Source: Moniliella sp. 'wahieum'
Lineage: Eukaryota > Basidiomycota > Moniliellomycetes > Moniliellales > Moniliellaceae
Assembly (NCBI GenBank): GCA_003971905.1
Contig: RSEE01000009.1
Location: forward strand, 372,001 to 436,000
Direction: 5' to 3'
DNA length: 64,000 bases
Shown in pieces: positions 53,931 to 64,000 of the stretch (position 1 is its first letter; the number at the start of each line of letters is the position of its first letter). The notes below the pieces were generated by a model. The model was given only the letters and a program-made list of their open reading frames with translations, was not told where the DNA came from and searched no databases. The translations under genes were made by a program, and so were the position numbers.

Positions 53931-54965
53931 AGTGGCCAAGGAGAACGCCGGTGACGATGTCGAAGGGAGAGAGCAAGGTACGCTACCAGACCGCCCACCT
54001 ATCCACTTCCCACCAGAAAAAAAACGGGAGGAAATTTATCTTGTGCTTCCGCTCCCTGGGGGGATTCCGCTGATGCCACCCATATTACGTCAGGGTGACC
54101 GGTGACGTCAGGTGACGCCTGAGACGACTGAGGTGGGCACCCCACGGCTTTCAGCGCCGCCCCAAGTGGGCGCCAAGAGAGAACAGGTGGCTGGCTGTCT
54201 ATTCAGTTGAATATGAAGCAGCCTCGTTTCCCACACGTTCTACTACAAAGTTGCGGGGGATGGTGGGAACCATCCTATTTCTCCTGCCCTCTGTCGGCAG
54301 TTGGAGCCAGAAACCGCCCATGGGCGGATGGGGGTCTTTCTACACCACCCCCTTGCCTCATCGACACTGCAACCAGGTGTTCTCGTCAGGGCTGTTCTCC
54401 CCCTCCAGCCAGCGCCACTGCAATGCATTACATTTGATGTTCTGCTCACTTTAAAAAGCCGTTATGGCCGTGTGCACTGGCACCACAGTGTGCTATACAT
54501 TATCGGAGTTGAGCCAAGGGTCATCCCCTTGGCGTCACAGCGCCGTGCGACACACGGATCGTGTCATGACAGGGATGCACCTAGCCCGTTGTTATCGCGA
54601 TTGACTTGGCCCGCTCGCCTACTATGAAGATAAAGGCGGGGGGAACGAAAGCGGATAAGGCTAACAGTTGGCTCAGAGGGGCATCGACTCGGACACAAGA
54701 TCGCCCCCAAGCCCATCAATTACACCAAAGGAGAACCATATTTCCTTGTTGCGCGGTAGCTCGCGCCGTTCTCTTCCCTGCCTCTGACAAGCAATCCTGG
54801 TGAGCAACTACACGCTTTTAGATATCTTCCCGGAGGAGGAGGAGGCTCTACCTGCCTTCCTGCCTTCTGTAGACGAGCTGGTGGGTTTGGGAAATTTTCG
54901 GAAGAAGGAGGCAGTGAATCAAGATCGGTCCGCGGGGCTTCTTTGTGGCCTTGATTGATCGCAGG
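53931..54965. other. Intergenic region between NOP58 and the TANGO2-like gene
   Basis: This interval contains the NOP58 promoter and the 3' end of the TANGO2-like gene. GGGTGACCGGTGACGTCAGG (54092-54111) sits about 165 bases upstream of the NOP58 ATG and includes a TGACGTCA, the classic CRE/ATF site. ORFs at 54207-54803 have random composition. Confidence 0.5.
54103..54110. promoter_or_regulatory. CRE/ATF-type site (TGACGTCA) upstream of NOP58
   Basis: A perfect TGACGTCA palindrome lies about 175 bases before the NOP58 start, next to a GTGACCGGTGAC dyad. In fungi this site is bound by ATF/CREB bZIP factors. Function here is inferred only from the match and position. Confidence 0.35.
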
Positions 54966-56113
54966 TCAATACCACGGGGAACCGGTAGAGGCGCTGGGTC
55001 TCCTGAGCATCCTTTTCATCCACCTTCACAGGAAACGAACCCGGTTCCGGTGGAGGGCACCGGTACACGTCCCGCTCGACAAAGGTTGCTTCCTTCGTCG
55101 GTCACGAGGAACAAGAAGCACTGTCGATACGCGTGTTGCGTACCATTTCCGCTGCTCCTCCTCGTCCACTGTTCCAGGGGGTCATGAACATGGGCCGTAC
55201 ACATACGCTGGCATGCAATTCATGTCTGGCCTCAGGGCGAACGGGAAAGTAATTTGGTGGAGGGGCGTCGGGACCAATATGATCTGGGTGAGCCGTATCC
55301 ATCACCCGGAATGTTTTCTCGATTATTTGTTCCTCTGTCAAGGGGCATGCCAAGGCACTTTGTAATGCCTCTTGCCCAATGAGGACTTTGCGCCAAGGGT
55401 CATCGAGGGTGGAATTGCTCATCCCTGATACTTGGGTCGTAGAACTGTCGGTAGCGAGTATCCTCCCCCCTTCGGGTAAGAGCGTATGGGTAGGGTACGG
55501 ATGTCTTCCCTCCCCATGCTCGGCATGGCGGTTGGTCAAGTACCCCAGCACCGCCCGTCTCTGGCCTGTCTCGTCCAACTCCAACGCCCCGATCAGGAGG
55601 TTGAATCCTGCATAGTCATCCCGCTGGGGGCCAGTTCTTCCAAGTAGGCGCTCACCCTCTCTGCACCTACCATAGTAGCAGTAAGAGATGCCTCACGCTC
55701 AAGCCAGGTCTTGGCCAACATGCCCCTTGTCTTCATGCGAGGGCGACCGAGGACTTCCTCCACGTTGGTTAGGAACCCAAATGAGCCGGAGACGGTGGCG
55801 CCAAACCAAGTCCCGCCCCCGCCTTCTTGGGCATCGAGACCACTGACTACGCGGAGGTTCTGGCTCGGAAAGGACGCAGAGAACGATGCCGGTGAAACTC
55901 GCTTGTGTGGCTTGGTGCGATTGCTTGACCAGGAGCTCGGTGGGGGAAAGTTGTGCCAGGCAGCCTGCGTCGAGGGTCGCTCCAGCCACTCGTCCCGGTT
56001 GTCGGCGGCAATGCTAGGGAAGAAGAGTCAGGAGCACTGAGAGACAAGATTCTGGTGGAGAAAACGCACAGAGCATAGTCGGGATGGCTCGTTGAGAAGA
56101 GCAGGATGCACAT
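54966..56113 (-). CDS. TANGO2-like NRDE-domain protein
   Basis: TANGO2 (transport and Golgi organisation 2; yeast YGR127W) is a conserved cytosolic/mitochondrial protein linked to haem or lipid trafficking, with an NRDE motif near the N-terminus. ATG 56113 encodes MCILLFSTSHPDYAL; after a 56-nt intron (56014-56069, GTGCGT...CCCTAG) the frame continues LIAADNRDEWLERPTLDAG, giving the diagnostic NRDE. Further family blocks are SGLDAQEGGGTWFGATVSGS, GFLTNVEEVLGRPRMKTRGM, then SGMSNSTLDDPWRKVLIGQE and, near the end, a RID-VLLV...TFVERDVYR segment like the usual closing strand. Several frame changes break the gene, and the C-terminus between about 54966 and 55150 is uncertain. The first Met is followed directly by Cys, as in TANGO2 proteins, where that Cys has been proposed as an N-terminal nucleophile. 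Confidence 0.85.
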
Positions 56114-56355
56114 GGTGGTGGCCGCCTCCTGTGGGGTACGCTGCTTGCCTGCATTGCCGCCCAAGTCTGAGTGTACTGAATCCTGAATCCAGCCTTCAAT
56201 ATCCAGTGCAACGTAACGATTGAAATTAACCCCACAGGGCTCGTGAGTTGAAATGTACAAAGTGCAAGGGGCAGACAGAGCATACGGTGGGCCGACGGCA
56301 GTGGCAGCGCGCGGTGCAAAGCAAGGACTCCACCACCTCTTCTATCCCAGCCAGC
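56114..56355. promoter_or_regulatory. Compact divergent promoter of the TANGO2-like and ALG1 genes
   Basis: The two start codons are 242 bases apart and point away from each other, so promoters and both 5' leaders share this interval. No TATA box is visible. It is the shortest divergent gap in the window and suggests shared control. Confidence 0.55.
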
Positions 56356-58396
56356 ATGCTGGCCCTGGCCCTGGTCCTGATCGGCCTCGCCTTGCTGGCG
56401 TCTGTGCTGGTCGTCGGTTTCCTCTTTCACATTGTCCTCGTCGGCTCCCGTCGCACCACCAGGCCCGGCTCCACACAGCGCTCGCCGCCGTTGTGGTGCT
56501 GGGCGACATTGGGCGCAGTCCGCGGATGTGCTACCACGTCTCGTCACTTGCCTCGCACGGGTGGAAGGTATCAGTGGTGGCGTATGCGGGCGTTGGTTTG
56601 CCCCCCACACTACGCAGGGCGAACATCAAGCACTACCCTCTTCTACCACCCCCCGGATGGATCACCCGTCTGCCCAAAGTCCTTTTCGTGCTCGCTGCCC
56701 CCTTTAAGCTGGCTTGGCAGACTTGGGGTCTCTTTTCTGCGTTGGCCGTGTACAGTAACCCACCTCCCGAGGTGATATTGGTGCAAAATCCGCCTGCCCT
56801 ACCAACCCTCTTTGTTGTCCAATTCGTTGCTATCCTTCTTGGCTCCCGGATCATTATCGACTGGCACAACCTAGGGTACACCATTCTTGGTCTACGTCTC
56901 GGCGCCTCATCTCCGCTTGTCAAATTTGCTGCGCTCCTCGAGCGAATTGGGGGCACATTTGCTTTTGCTCACTTGTTTGTCACCCGGGCCATGCGCGATC
57001 ACTTGCGTCAGGATTGGCATTTGCGCGGGCACTCTCGCGTCCTCTATGATCGTCCTCCCTCGAATTTCCACAGGGCTACCGTCGATGAGACCCACCATCT
57101 CTTTTTATCACTTTCAGAGCGACTGAGTCGGCCCATGCCTGGTACCTTGGCCTTGTCCCGCACGGCCAGCGAACAATCCCTCCCTCAAGCTGAGAAACAG
57201 TCTCTGTCAGCGGGCATGTCGGCCTTCTGGCCTGCTTACTCGTCCTTCTTCTACCCCCTTTACCCGGCGCAGAAGCAGTAGTATCGAAAATCACCCCCTC
57301 TCTGTTACTCCTTCAAGCAGGCCCAGTCAGGGTGGGGAAGAGGAACGTTTGGTTGTACCTACTCTACCCATACGTCGATCCAGCTCACCTTCTCTCTCCG
57401 GGAGAAGGCATGCCAACCTGCGCCCTGCGACCCCGAGCGAGACGGATGTTCACGGAAGAGAGGAAGACCAGGTGGTTCTCCGCAACGATCGTCCTGCTTT
57501 AGCTGTGAGCTCAACAAGCTGGACCGCAGATGAGGACTTTGACATGCTGCTCGCCGCGGTTGATGCATACGAGAAGCAGGCTCGGCACGCCAATTCTTCC
57601 GCCTCCTCTTCCCTCCGTCTGCCTCGGCTGTTGGTCGTCGTGACGGGGAAGGGAGATTTAAGGGCACACTACGAACGCTTGATTGACCTCCGCGAACATC
57701 AAGAACAGTATCGATGGGTCCGGATTCGCACCGCGTGGCTTGAGCCGGAAGAGTATCCCATACTTCTTGGTACGTCCCGCGCCATCTAATTGGAAGGAAG
57801 GCTAACTCGTTTCAGGATCGGCCGACATTGGTATTTCGTTGCACAGCTCCTCGTCCGGGCTGGATTTGCCGATGAAGGTGGTAGATATGCTTGGGTGTGG
57901 GTTGCCGGTGCTCGCACTTGATTTTCCGTGCTTGGACGAGCTGGTGCAAGAAGGGCGGAACGGGATCAAGTTTTCCAACGCTGCAGGGCTGAGCGACGCT
58001 GGTATCAGTCCTAGCAGGGTTCCCTCAATCAGACTCCAACTCACTCCGCGCAGGAATCACCATGGGTGGTGCTTTCCCCGCAGCACACGAGGGTGCGATA
58101 CCTGGGACACTAATTGGGATGCGGTGGTGCTGCCTCTGCTGGATGCCAAGGTGGAAGAAGCGGCAGTGCCTGTATCAGAGGTCATGCAGGACTCGGACCC
58201 AAGCGTGGAGCAACTGGACATTCCCCTCACCCCGACACAGGGCACATCTGCGACTTACAACCGGACAGGAAAGCTGCGTCGGCGCAGCGGGTGGGACGCA
58301 GCCACAACGGGCTCTTCCCCGGTTGGGGCCCCGACAACGAACAAGCCTGGAGCGATGCTCCACGGATTAACGTGGGGAAGAGGACAACGTAGGTAA
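56356..58396 (+). CDS. ALG1: Chitobiosyldiphosphodolichol beta-mannosyltransferase Alg1
   Basis: Alg1 adds the first mannose from GDP-mannose to GlcNAc2-PP-dolichol on the cytosolic ER face, an essential step of N-glycan assembly. ATG 56356 encodes an N-terminal membrane anchor (LALALVLIGLALLASVLVVG). The GT-B fold is then clear: VVVLGDIGRSPRMCYHVSSL, VEVILVQNPPALPTLFVV-like PPEVILVQNPPALPT, IIIDWHNLGYTILGLRLG, FVTRAMRDHLRQDWHLRG, VLYDRPPSNFHR, SSTSWTADEDFDMLLAAVDA, LLVVVTGKGDLRAHYERLI, WLEPEEYPILLG, a 46-nt intron (57770-57815, GTACGT, branch GCTAACT, TTTCAG), then SADIGISLHSSSSGLDLPMK and VVDMLGCGLPVLALDFPCLD. WDTNWDAVVLPLLDAKV lies near the C-terminal end. Frame changes occur after the anchor, near 57280 and near 58010-58090. 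Confidence 0.93.
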
Positions 58397-58717
58397 TCAT
58401 GGTGCAAATTGGCACCTGACTGCTGCCACCGAGGACAGTCTAATCATTTTCTGGTTTGGAAAGGTCACCGTGGAGGCCACCGAAAGCTGCCATCCGTCGC
58501 CACATAGAAATGATGAAGAGAGATTACGTCATCGCGGGCCCCAACCCAACCCCAATCTTAATCACCCACATGTGGGGTTCCAACCCACTCAGTACTCACC
58601 ACACCAATCGCCCTCGGTTACTTGCTATTTCGCACGCTGCTGGCCGGTCCACTCATTCCGTCCTTTCCTCGCTGCTGATCTCTGCCCCGAACCGGCCGCA
58701 TCAGACCAGTCCGCTGC

Positions 58718-59534
58718 ATGCCGCTCCCTGTACATTCGGTGCTATTCGACATTGGTGGCGTCGTCTTGGGAAGTCCCATCCACGGCGCTACCGATGTGGA
58801 GCGGCAACTAGGCCTTCCACCTGACTGGATCGGGGTCGCCATCGGTTCGCGTGGGGCCAGCGGTGTGTGGGCTCGATTGGAGCGCGGGGAACTGAGACTG
58901 CCCGAAGCATATGGCCTGTTGGAGGAAGAACTGAACGACGTTCCGTTCATCCGGGCTGCGTATCAAGCCTATCTGGCCCGTCGAGGGCAGACGCAGACGC
59001 AAGGGATCGCAGCAGAGACGTTTCAACCCGTGTACATCAACGCGCGCGAGCTGTAGGTAGCATGATGCGCGTGCAGGGACACCTAATCACGGATGCTGGG
59101 TGCGATCCGGCGTCTGCGCCAAGCTGGACTGCACGTTGCCGCCTTAACCAACACCTTCCTCCCACCTGCCAACGAGACTGAGGCGCAGCACATTGGCGTT
59201 TCGCTTGCCCGCACAGCCCAGCTGAAGAAGGAATTCGAGTGGTGGTTTGACTCGGCAGAGCTAGGCATGCGCAAGCCGGAAGAACGGTTCTACGCGCATG
59301 CGCTGCAAACACTCCAAGGTGATCCAGTGGACACGGTACTACTGGATGACATTGGAGCCAACTTGAAGCCTGCACGGCGGATGGGAATGCAGACCATCCT
59401 CGTCGACTCGTCTAACCTGACGGCGGCGCTAGCCAAGTTGGAAACGCTGACAGGCGTGAACCTGGGCTTGGACGAGGAGGATAACATACCTGTTCGGCCA
59501 ACGTCAGTCCCTCTGCAACTCGAGATTGTGAGGC
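58718..59534 (+). CDS. HAD-family hydrolase (ACAD10/EPHX2 N-terminal-like)
   Basis: HAD motif I is seen at SVLFDIGGVVLGSP after ATG 58718 (MPLPVH). The cap region includes DVERQLGLPPDWIGVAIGSR and YGLLEEELNDVPFIRAAY. Motif II is in LHVAALTNTFLPP (Thr/Asn), Lys of motif III in GMRKPEERFYAHALQTL, and motif IV is VDTVLLDDIGANLKPARRMG followed by MQTILVD. This order matches HAD proteins related to the N-terminal phosphatase-like domains of ACAD10 and soluble epoxide hydrolase. The usual second Asp of motif I is Gly here (DIGG), as in several such members, so phosphatase activity is not assured. A short intron lies between INARE and MLGAIRRLRQ (GTAGGT at 59055; a CTAATCACGG end with no proper AG, probably a lost base). 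The stop is near 59534 if a base is missing; otherwise the frame runs to 59770. Confidence 0.75.
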
Positions 59535-60215
59535 CGTGGCTAGCTCAAGCGCAGCTCCCTCGGTTCCCTCCCCGGGCATGCTTCCCAGAGGATCATATTT
59601 CTGGAAGGGTCGAAATATTCTCTAGCCTCTGTGCCCGTGTAAACAATGCAATTGACTCCCAACGCTGGCTTTCTACGCAACACGTAATGGGGGGGAGCAC
59701 ATGGCCAAGGCAAGGGGGCACAAGGGTGGTCGGATGCGGTGCAGTCATGCCATACACCAGCAAGGTGTGAGTGATGTAGGATGATCATGCATCAGATGCA
59801 CAGAGACGGGGAGCGCGCATGCGCGGCAGATGCTGACACTGCCCCCACGCGAGGTGTTGCTCTCTCTGTGGGTGCGGCAGGGGACGAGTGTGCAGCAGTG
59901 CTGCGCCGTGCTGCATCTGCATCACTCTCATGACCAAGTGGCTGGTGACCGGTGATGCAGATGCATGATGGCAGAGCACCGCAGAGCACCGTCCGTGCCT
60001 GCTTTTTTTCAGCGCTACACACGCTGTCTGATGCACATTCAGGCGGTCAGCTTCAGGCCCCTCAGGCCTCGTGCCGGCCCCAGGACTTCAAGCCCTAGGA
60101 CGTCAACCTCAATTCAACACATCGAGGCTGGCCGACACGCCAGCTGCCCCTCCCCCTCCCACCAGCACCCCCAATACCCCCACCCGCGTCCCCGTCCATA
60201 CCCGCCTCCCCTTCC
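59535..60215. other. Intergenic region upstream of the repeat-protein gene
   Basis: No gene is recognised apart from a possible read-through of the HAD gene to 59770. GATGATCATGCATCAGATGC (59779-59798) and GTGACCGGTGATGCAGATGC (59945-59964) lie here, and a C-rich CCCCCAC stretch precedes the next ATG. Confidence 0.5.
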
Positions 60216-63200
60216 ATGGGCATCTTCTCCCGCCTGTGGCACCGCGCCACCGCCAACCAAACCGAGCCCGCCTCGCCCGCCCCCGCCCCCGTGCCCGCGG
60301 CGACGACCGATGCCCCGCAGCCGTCCATCCCAACGCCTGCTGCGTCCGAGTCTGCATACGAAGAGGCCCACACTGGCTCTTCCGATGCCCCGGAACCGCC
60401 CGCTGCCGATCCCCCTCGTGCCAACTCGGCCTCGTCCACCCTTTGGGCGGGCTGAAGCGGGCCGCATCCGTACGGGGCACCCGCATCGGCGAGCGGGCGT
60501 CTACGCCCCCTGACCATTCGGCTGCAAAGCCTACCGAGACGACGGGCAAGAAACGCGGCCATGCTACCACAGGCAGCATCAGCCGTTTGATGCGTCGTGC
60601 CATGGCTCCGTCCAAGGCCAAGGAGACTCTCACCTCGGCCGATGCCCCGTGGATGAGCATGCAGAGGAGGAGCAAACGACTCCCCGAATGACAGCCCCAT
60701 CCCCAAACACCCCAGTGCACACGACGATCTCGCCCGTATTTGGCTGAGTACGTACCTCTTTCCTTCTCCCCTTAGACGTCAGAACGGTGAATTAACAGTC
60801 ACATCCAGAGGCGATGCACACAGATCCACTGCGCCTGCACCCGCGCTGACGGAGTCAGATGAGGACGCCGCGCCGTTGGAGCAGCAGCTTGACCGTGCCC
60901 TGGATCAATTCGGGGACCAAGACTTGACCTTGGACAAGTTCCCTCTTCCTGCGGCAAGGACTCGCCGCCAAAGGAGGAAGGGAAGAAGCTCCAGCTTCCC
61001 TGGCGCCGCGCTGGTCGTCTCGGAAGTTCGCGTGAGACGGGACAGGCCAAGAAATCTGAGGAGCCGGACAGGAGGAACTGCAAGAGGAACCACTGCCCCT
61101 CCGGAGCTGGGACGTATCCCGCACGTTTCCTTTTCTGGGAGCAGTCTGCAGGGCTACATGTCCGCCGAGACCAAGGACGACCCACTTCGGCCCACCGAAG
61201 AGAGCGAGACAAAGGATGCAGTTGAGGCGACGAGCGCACTGCTCTTCCCACCCCCAAGTACCGTTCCGGAAGATGCTCCTTCCGAGCGGTCCTTTGGCAC
61301 GACAACGCCCACGCCAAGGGAACAGGCCAAGCCCCCTGTACCTGTGGGGGGGTGACACCTGTCGATCCTGTCATCAAGGTGTCCACGCCCTCCGCCCTGT
61401 TGCAGAGGAGATCAAGACTGCAGAGCCGCAGTTGAGGTAGCCAAAGGTGCTCAACCTGAGGTCGAGGAGGCCACTCGTGCCGAGCCGACCACGGAGGAGC
61501 CTAATGTTACCCCAAGCCCCCGTTGATGAGCTCAAACCTTCCGACGCTACCGTCGAGGAGCATGTACCTGCCGAGCTCACCGAGCTCGTCCCCAGGAACC
61601 GATGCCCGTCGAGCCTTCCGCGGCGGACGCAGAGGCCAAGGTTGTTGAGCCTGCTGTTAGTGACACCACCACTGCCGAGCCTATTGCGGAGGAGACTAAA
61701 GTTGCCGAGCACACCATAGAAAAGCCCAATCCCGCGGAGTCTTCCGTCGAAAAACATCAAGGCTGCTGAGACTGTTGTGAAGGAGGACAAAGTTGCCGAC
61801 CTCGCCCTGATGGCACCCCAATCCGCCGAGCCGGCTACCGATGACACCAAGGCTCCCGAGCCCGTTGTCGAGAAGGCCACAGTTGCAGAGCACACTGTGG
61901 AGGAGACTAAGGATGCCAAGCTCGCCGTCCAGGAGGACAAAGCCGTCGAGGAGGCTAAGACTCGTGAACTCGCCATCCAGGAACCTACGCCCATCGAAAA
62001 CCCGGCGGCCAAGGCCACCACCGCTGAGACTGCTGCGGAGGAGACTGAGGTAACCGAGCCCATTGCCGAGGTGGCTGAGCCTACTAAGGAAGAAACCGAT
62101 ATTTTGGAACCCGTCGTCAAGGAGACCCAGATCACTAAGCCTACTACGGAGGAGGCTACGGTTGACCCGCTGTCGAAGAGGCCAAGGTATCCGAGTCTGC
62201 CGTTGAGAAGGCTGCAGTTACTGAGCCTACCCTCGAAGATGCCAAGTTGGCCGAGCCTACCACGGAGGAGCCCGAAGTTTGTCAATCCCATCCTTACCGA
62301 GACCAAGGTGGCCGAACCGCCATCGAAGACACCAAGGTTGCTGAACCTGCCACTAAGCAAACTCCGGCTGTCGACCCCAGCGTCGAGGAAGCTAAGTCTT
62401 CTGAGCCTGCAGCCGTGGGGCCCGTTTCCCCTCCGAGCCCACTGTTCAGAGGCTAAACCTGCAGAGGCCGCATCCGAGGAGCCTGCGCTTGCGCAACCTG
62501 CTTTAGAAGATGCCAAACCTGCTGAAGCGGCCGTCACGGTGGTCCCCCCTGCCGCCCCTGCTGTGGAGGCGGCTGAGGGTACCAAACCCACCGTGGAGGA
62601 AACTAAGGCTTCCGAGGCCGTCGCCAAGGAGCCCACTCCCGTCGAGCCGACTGGGTCCATTGCCGAGAAATCCACGGCTATCAAGCCCACAGGGACAGAG
62701 GCCGAGGTTGTTACGCCTGTTGTTGAGGAGGCGGCCGCAGCTACGCCTATCGTGCAACAGACGGCTGAACATGCTGAGCCCACCATCGAAGAGTCCAAAG
62801 CCACTGAGCCTTCTGGCGAGGATGTCGAGGCTGCAGAGCCTGTTATGGAGGATGCCAAGGTTGCCGCTGCCGAGCCTGTCGTAGGGGGGGCCACTGTTGC
62901 CGAGCCCACAATGGAGGATACCAAATCTGCCGAGCCTACGGTGGAGGAGACCAAAGCTGCCGATCCCGCGGTGGAGGAGATCAAAGCTGCCGAGCCCACA
63001 GTGGAGGAAACCGAAGCTGCCGAACCCACGGTGGAGGAGACGAAGGTTGACAACCCTCCCCTCGAGGAAACCAAGGAGATCAAGGAGACCGAGCCCGTTA
63101 TCCAGGAACCCATCGCTGCCCAGCCCGCTGTCCCGGAGCTTGCCAATTCTGCCGCCGAGGAGGCTAAGCCTTCCGAACTCCCTACTGAAGTGCTTATGCC

Positions 63201-64000
63201 CATGCAGGCCGCTCCGGCGGAGCCCTTGCCTAGCGAACCGGTAGCGCAGGAGACTCAGATGTCTGAGCCTGCCACCGTGGACCCTGCGCCCGTCGAGCCC
63301 CTTGTTGAGGAGTCTAAGTTTTCTGACCCGTCGAGCCTGTTGCTAAGGAGAAGAAGGCGGTCAAGCAAGACATCTCGGAGGACAAGCCGGCCGAATCTAT
63401 CGCCCGGAATGCAGTGCCTGCTGAACCTGCGACGGTGGAGGACACCCCCACCGAGCCGGTCGCGGAGGAAGCCAAGGTTGCAGAGCCAATCGTTGATGAG
63501 GTGAAACAGACAGAGTCTGCAGCCGTGGAGCCCACGTCCGTCGGGGCCACGCCTGCCGAGCCAACTGCTGACCCCATCAATGTCCAGGAGGTCGGTGAGG
63601 AGAATAAGGTTGTCGAGCCTGCCGCCAAGGTGGTTACCCCGGTCGACCTCGCAGTCGAGAAGGCTAAAACTGCTGATCCCACCGCCGAGGCGGCCACGCC
63701 TGAGGAGATCGCTGTAGCAGAGGCCACTGTCACTGAACCTACCATTGAGGCCATCGCTCCCAAGCCCACAGACGACGAAGAGGCCCGGATTGCCGAACCT
63801 GCTACGGAGGAGACTAAAGTTGTTGACCCAGCGATCGAGGAGACTAAGGTGGCTGAGCCTACCATCGAGGAGGCCCAGGCTGTTAAGCCAAATGTCGAGG
63901 AGATCGAGGTGGCCCCACCTCCTACGAAGAAGACCGAGGTTGAAAAGCCCACGATCGATCAAGCGACGGTGGCTGGGCCCGCTGTGGAGCACGCCAATCT
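60216..64000 (+). CDS. Very long PEVK-like repeat protein (3' end outside window)
   Basis: ATG 60216 opens MGIFSRLWHRATANQTEPAS, a short amphipathic start, followed by Pro/Ala/Ser-rich linker and a basic patch (SISRLMRRAMAPSKAKE). An exon boundary with GTACGT lies at about 60749. The next segment has DQFGDQDLTLDKFPLPAARTR and SFSGSSLQGYMSAE. From about 61440 to the window end the protein is a degenerate 12-residue repeat of the form (V/A)EETK-x-AEP-(T/A)-(V/I), for example TVEETKAADPAVEEIKAAEP, amounting to some 70 units. The composition (Glu, Pro, Ala, Val, Thr, Lys) is that of an extended, disordered, highly charged chain. I do not know the family. Frame changes at roughly 61340-61760, 62165-62450 and 63330-63500 interrupt it. 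Its total size is unknown because no stop is reached. Confidence 0.65.
61440..64000 (+). repeat. Degenerate 36-bp coding tandem repeat
   Basis: A 36-base period (12 codons) is visible throughout, with the core GAGGAGACTAAGGTTGCCGA drifting from copy to copy. Divergence is mostly at codon third positions plus conservative amino-acid swaps, as expected of an old protein repeat kept by selection. The antisense strand is open for 609 codons only because of this structure. Confidence 0.85.

Noticed and set aside
2650-59534. Programmed ribosomal frameshifting as the cause of split frames
   Set aside because: The breaks are too many, occur in unrelated housekeeping genes, and lie at different homopolymers without slippery heptamers or downstream structures. 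Sequence error explains them better.
61374-63203. 609-codon minus-strand ORF rich in Ser, Ala, Val and Gly
   Set aside because: It is the antisense of the 36-bp coding repeat. It stays open because the repeat lacks antisense stops in that register, and it has no domain or plausible start.
1-64000. CRISPR array, bacterial operon or prophage
   Set aside because: No spacer-repeat structure, ribosome binding sites or phage genes are seen. All recognised genes are eukaryotic and many have introns.

Overview
The window is nuclear DNA of a fungus, most likely a basidiomycete. The evidence is a set of fungal housekeeping genes (squalene epoxidase ERG1, MGM101, ALG1, NOP58, JAC1, a Zn2Cys6 transcription factor, a heat-shock-factor-type regulator and a Tay1/Teb1-like double-Myb protein), short spliceosomal introns (about 46-140 nt) and polymerase II style gene spacing. 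The exact lineage cannot be fixed from one window. The double-Myb protein and GC-rich coding DNA would fit Ustilaginomycotina or relatives, but that is inference.

Layout, left to right: the 3' end of an unidentified gene (1-243); JAC1 (+); ERG1 (-); a long gene-free stretch; a GAF-like protein (+); an UNC93-like transporter (+); MGM101 (-); a small unidentified gene (+); a Gly/Asn/Ser-repeat protein (-); a 4 kb desert; a family-14 polysaccharide lyase (-); an unidentified Pro/Ser-rich protein (+); an LRR protein (-); an HSF-type factor (-); a double-Myb protein (-); a 5 kb desert holding a fossil Ty1/copia fragment; a membrane-anchored alpha/beta hydrolase (+); an initiator tRNA-Met with an intron (+); cytochrome b5 (-); a mitochondrial HMG-box protein (+); a Zn2Cys6 factor (-); NOP58 (-); a TANGO2/NRDE protein (-) divergent from ALG1 (+); a HAD hydrolase (+); and a very long PEVK-like repeat protein (+) that runs off the right end.

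The genes do not form one pathway. Several have mitochondrial roles (JAC1 in Fe-S assembly, MGM101 and the HMG-box protein in mtDNA maintenance, TANGO2 possibly). ERG1, ALG1 and cytochrome b5 act at the ER.

Three window-wide patterns stand out. First, almost every conserved gene is broken by single missing bases, usually in homopolymer runs, while protein conservation continues in the next frame. This looks like uncorrected long-read error, so most CDS coordinates below are gene spans rather than clean reading frames. Second, 14 of the 18 introns I could place have C at position +4 of the 5' splice site (mostly GTACGT), unlike the usual GTRAGT. Third, the intergenic DNA is filled with a recurring vocabulary of short dyads built from GTGAC/GTCAC (cores ATG, CGG, GCG), together with AAGCTT and GATGCATG runs, none of which I noticed inside coding DNA.
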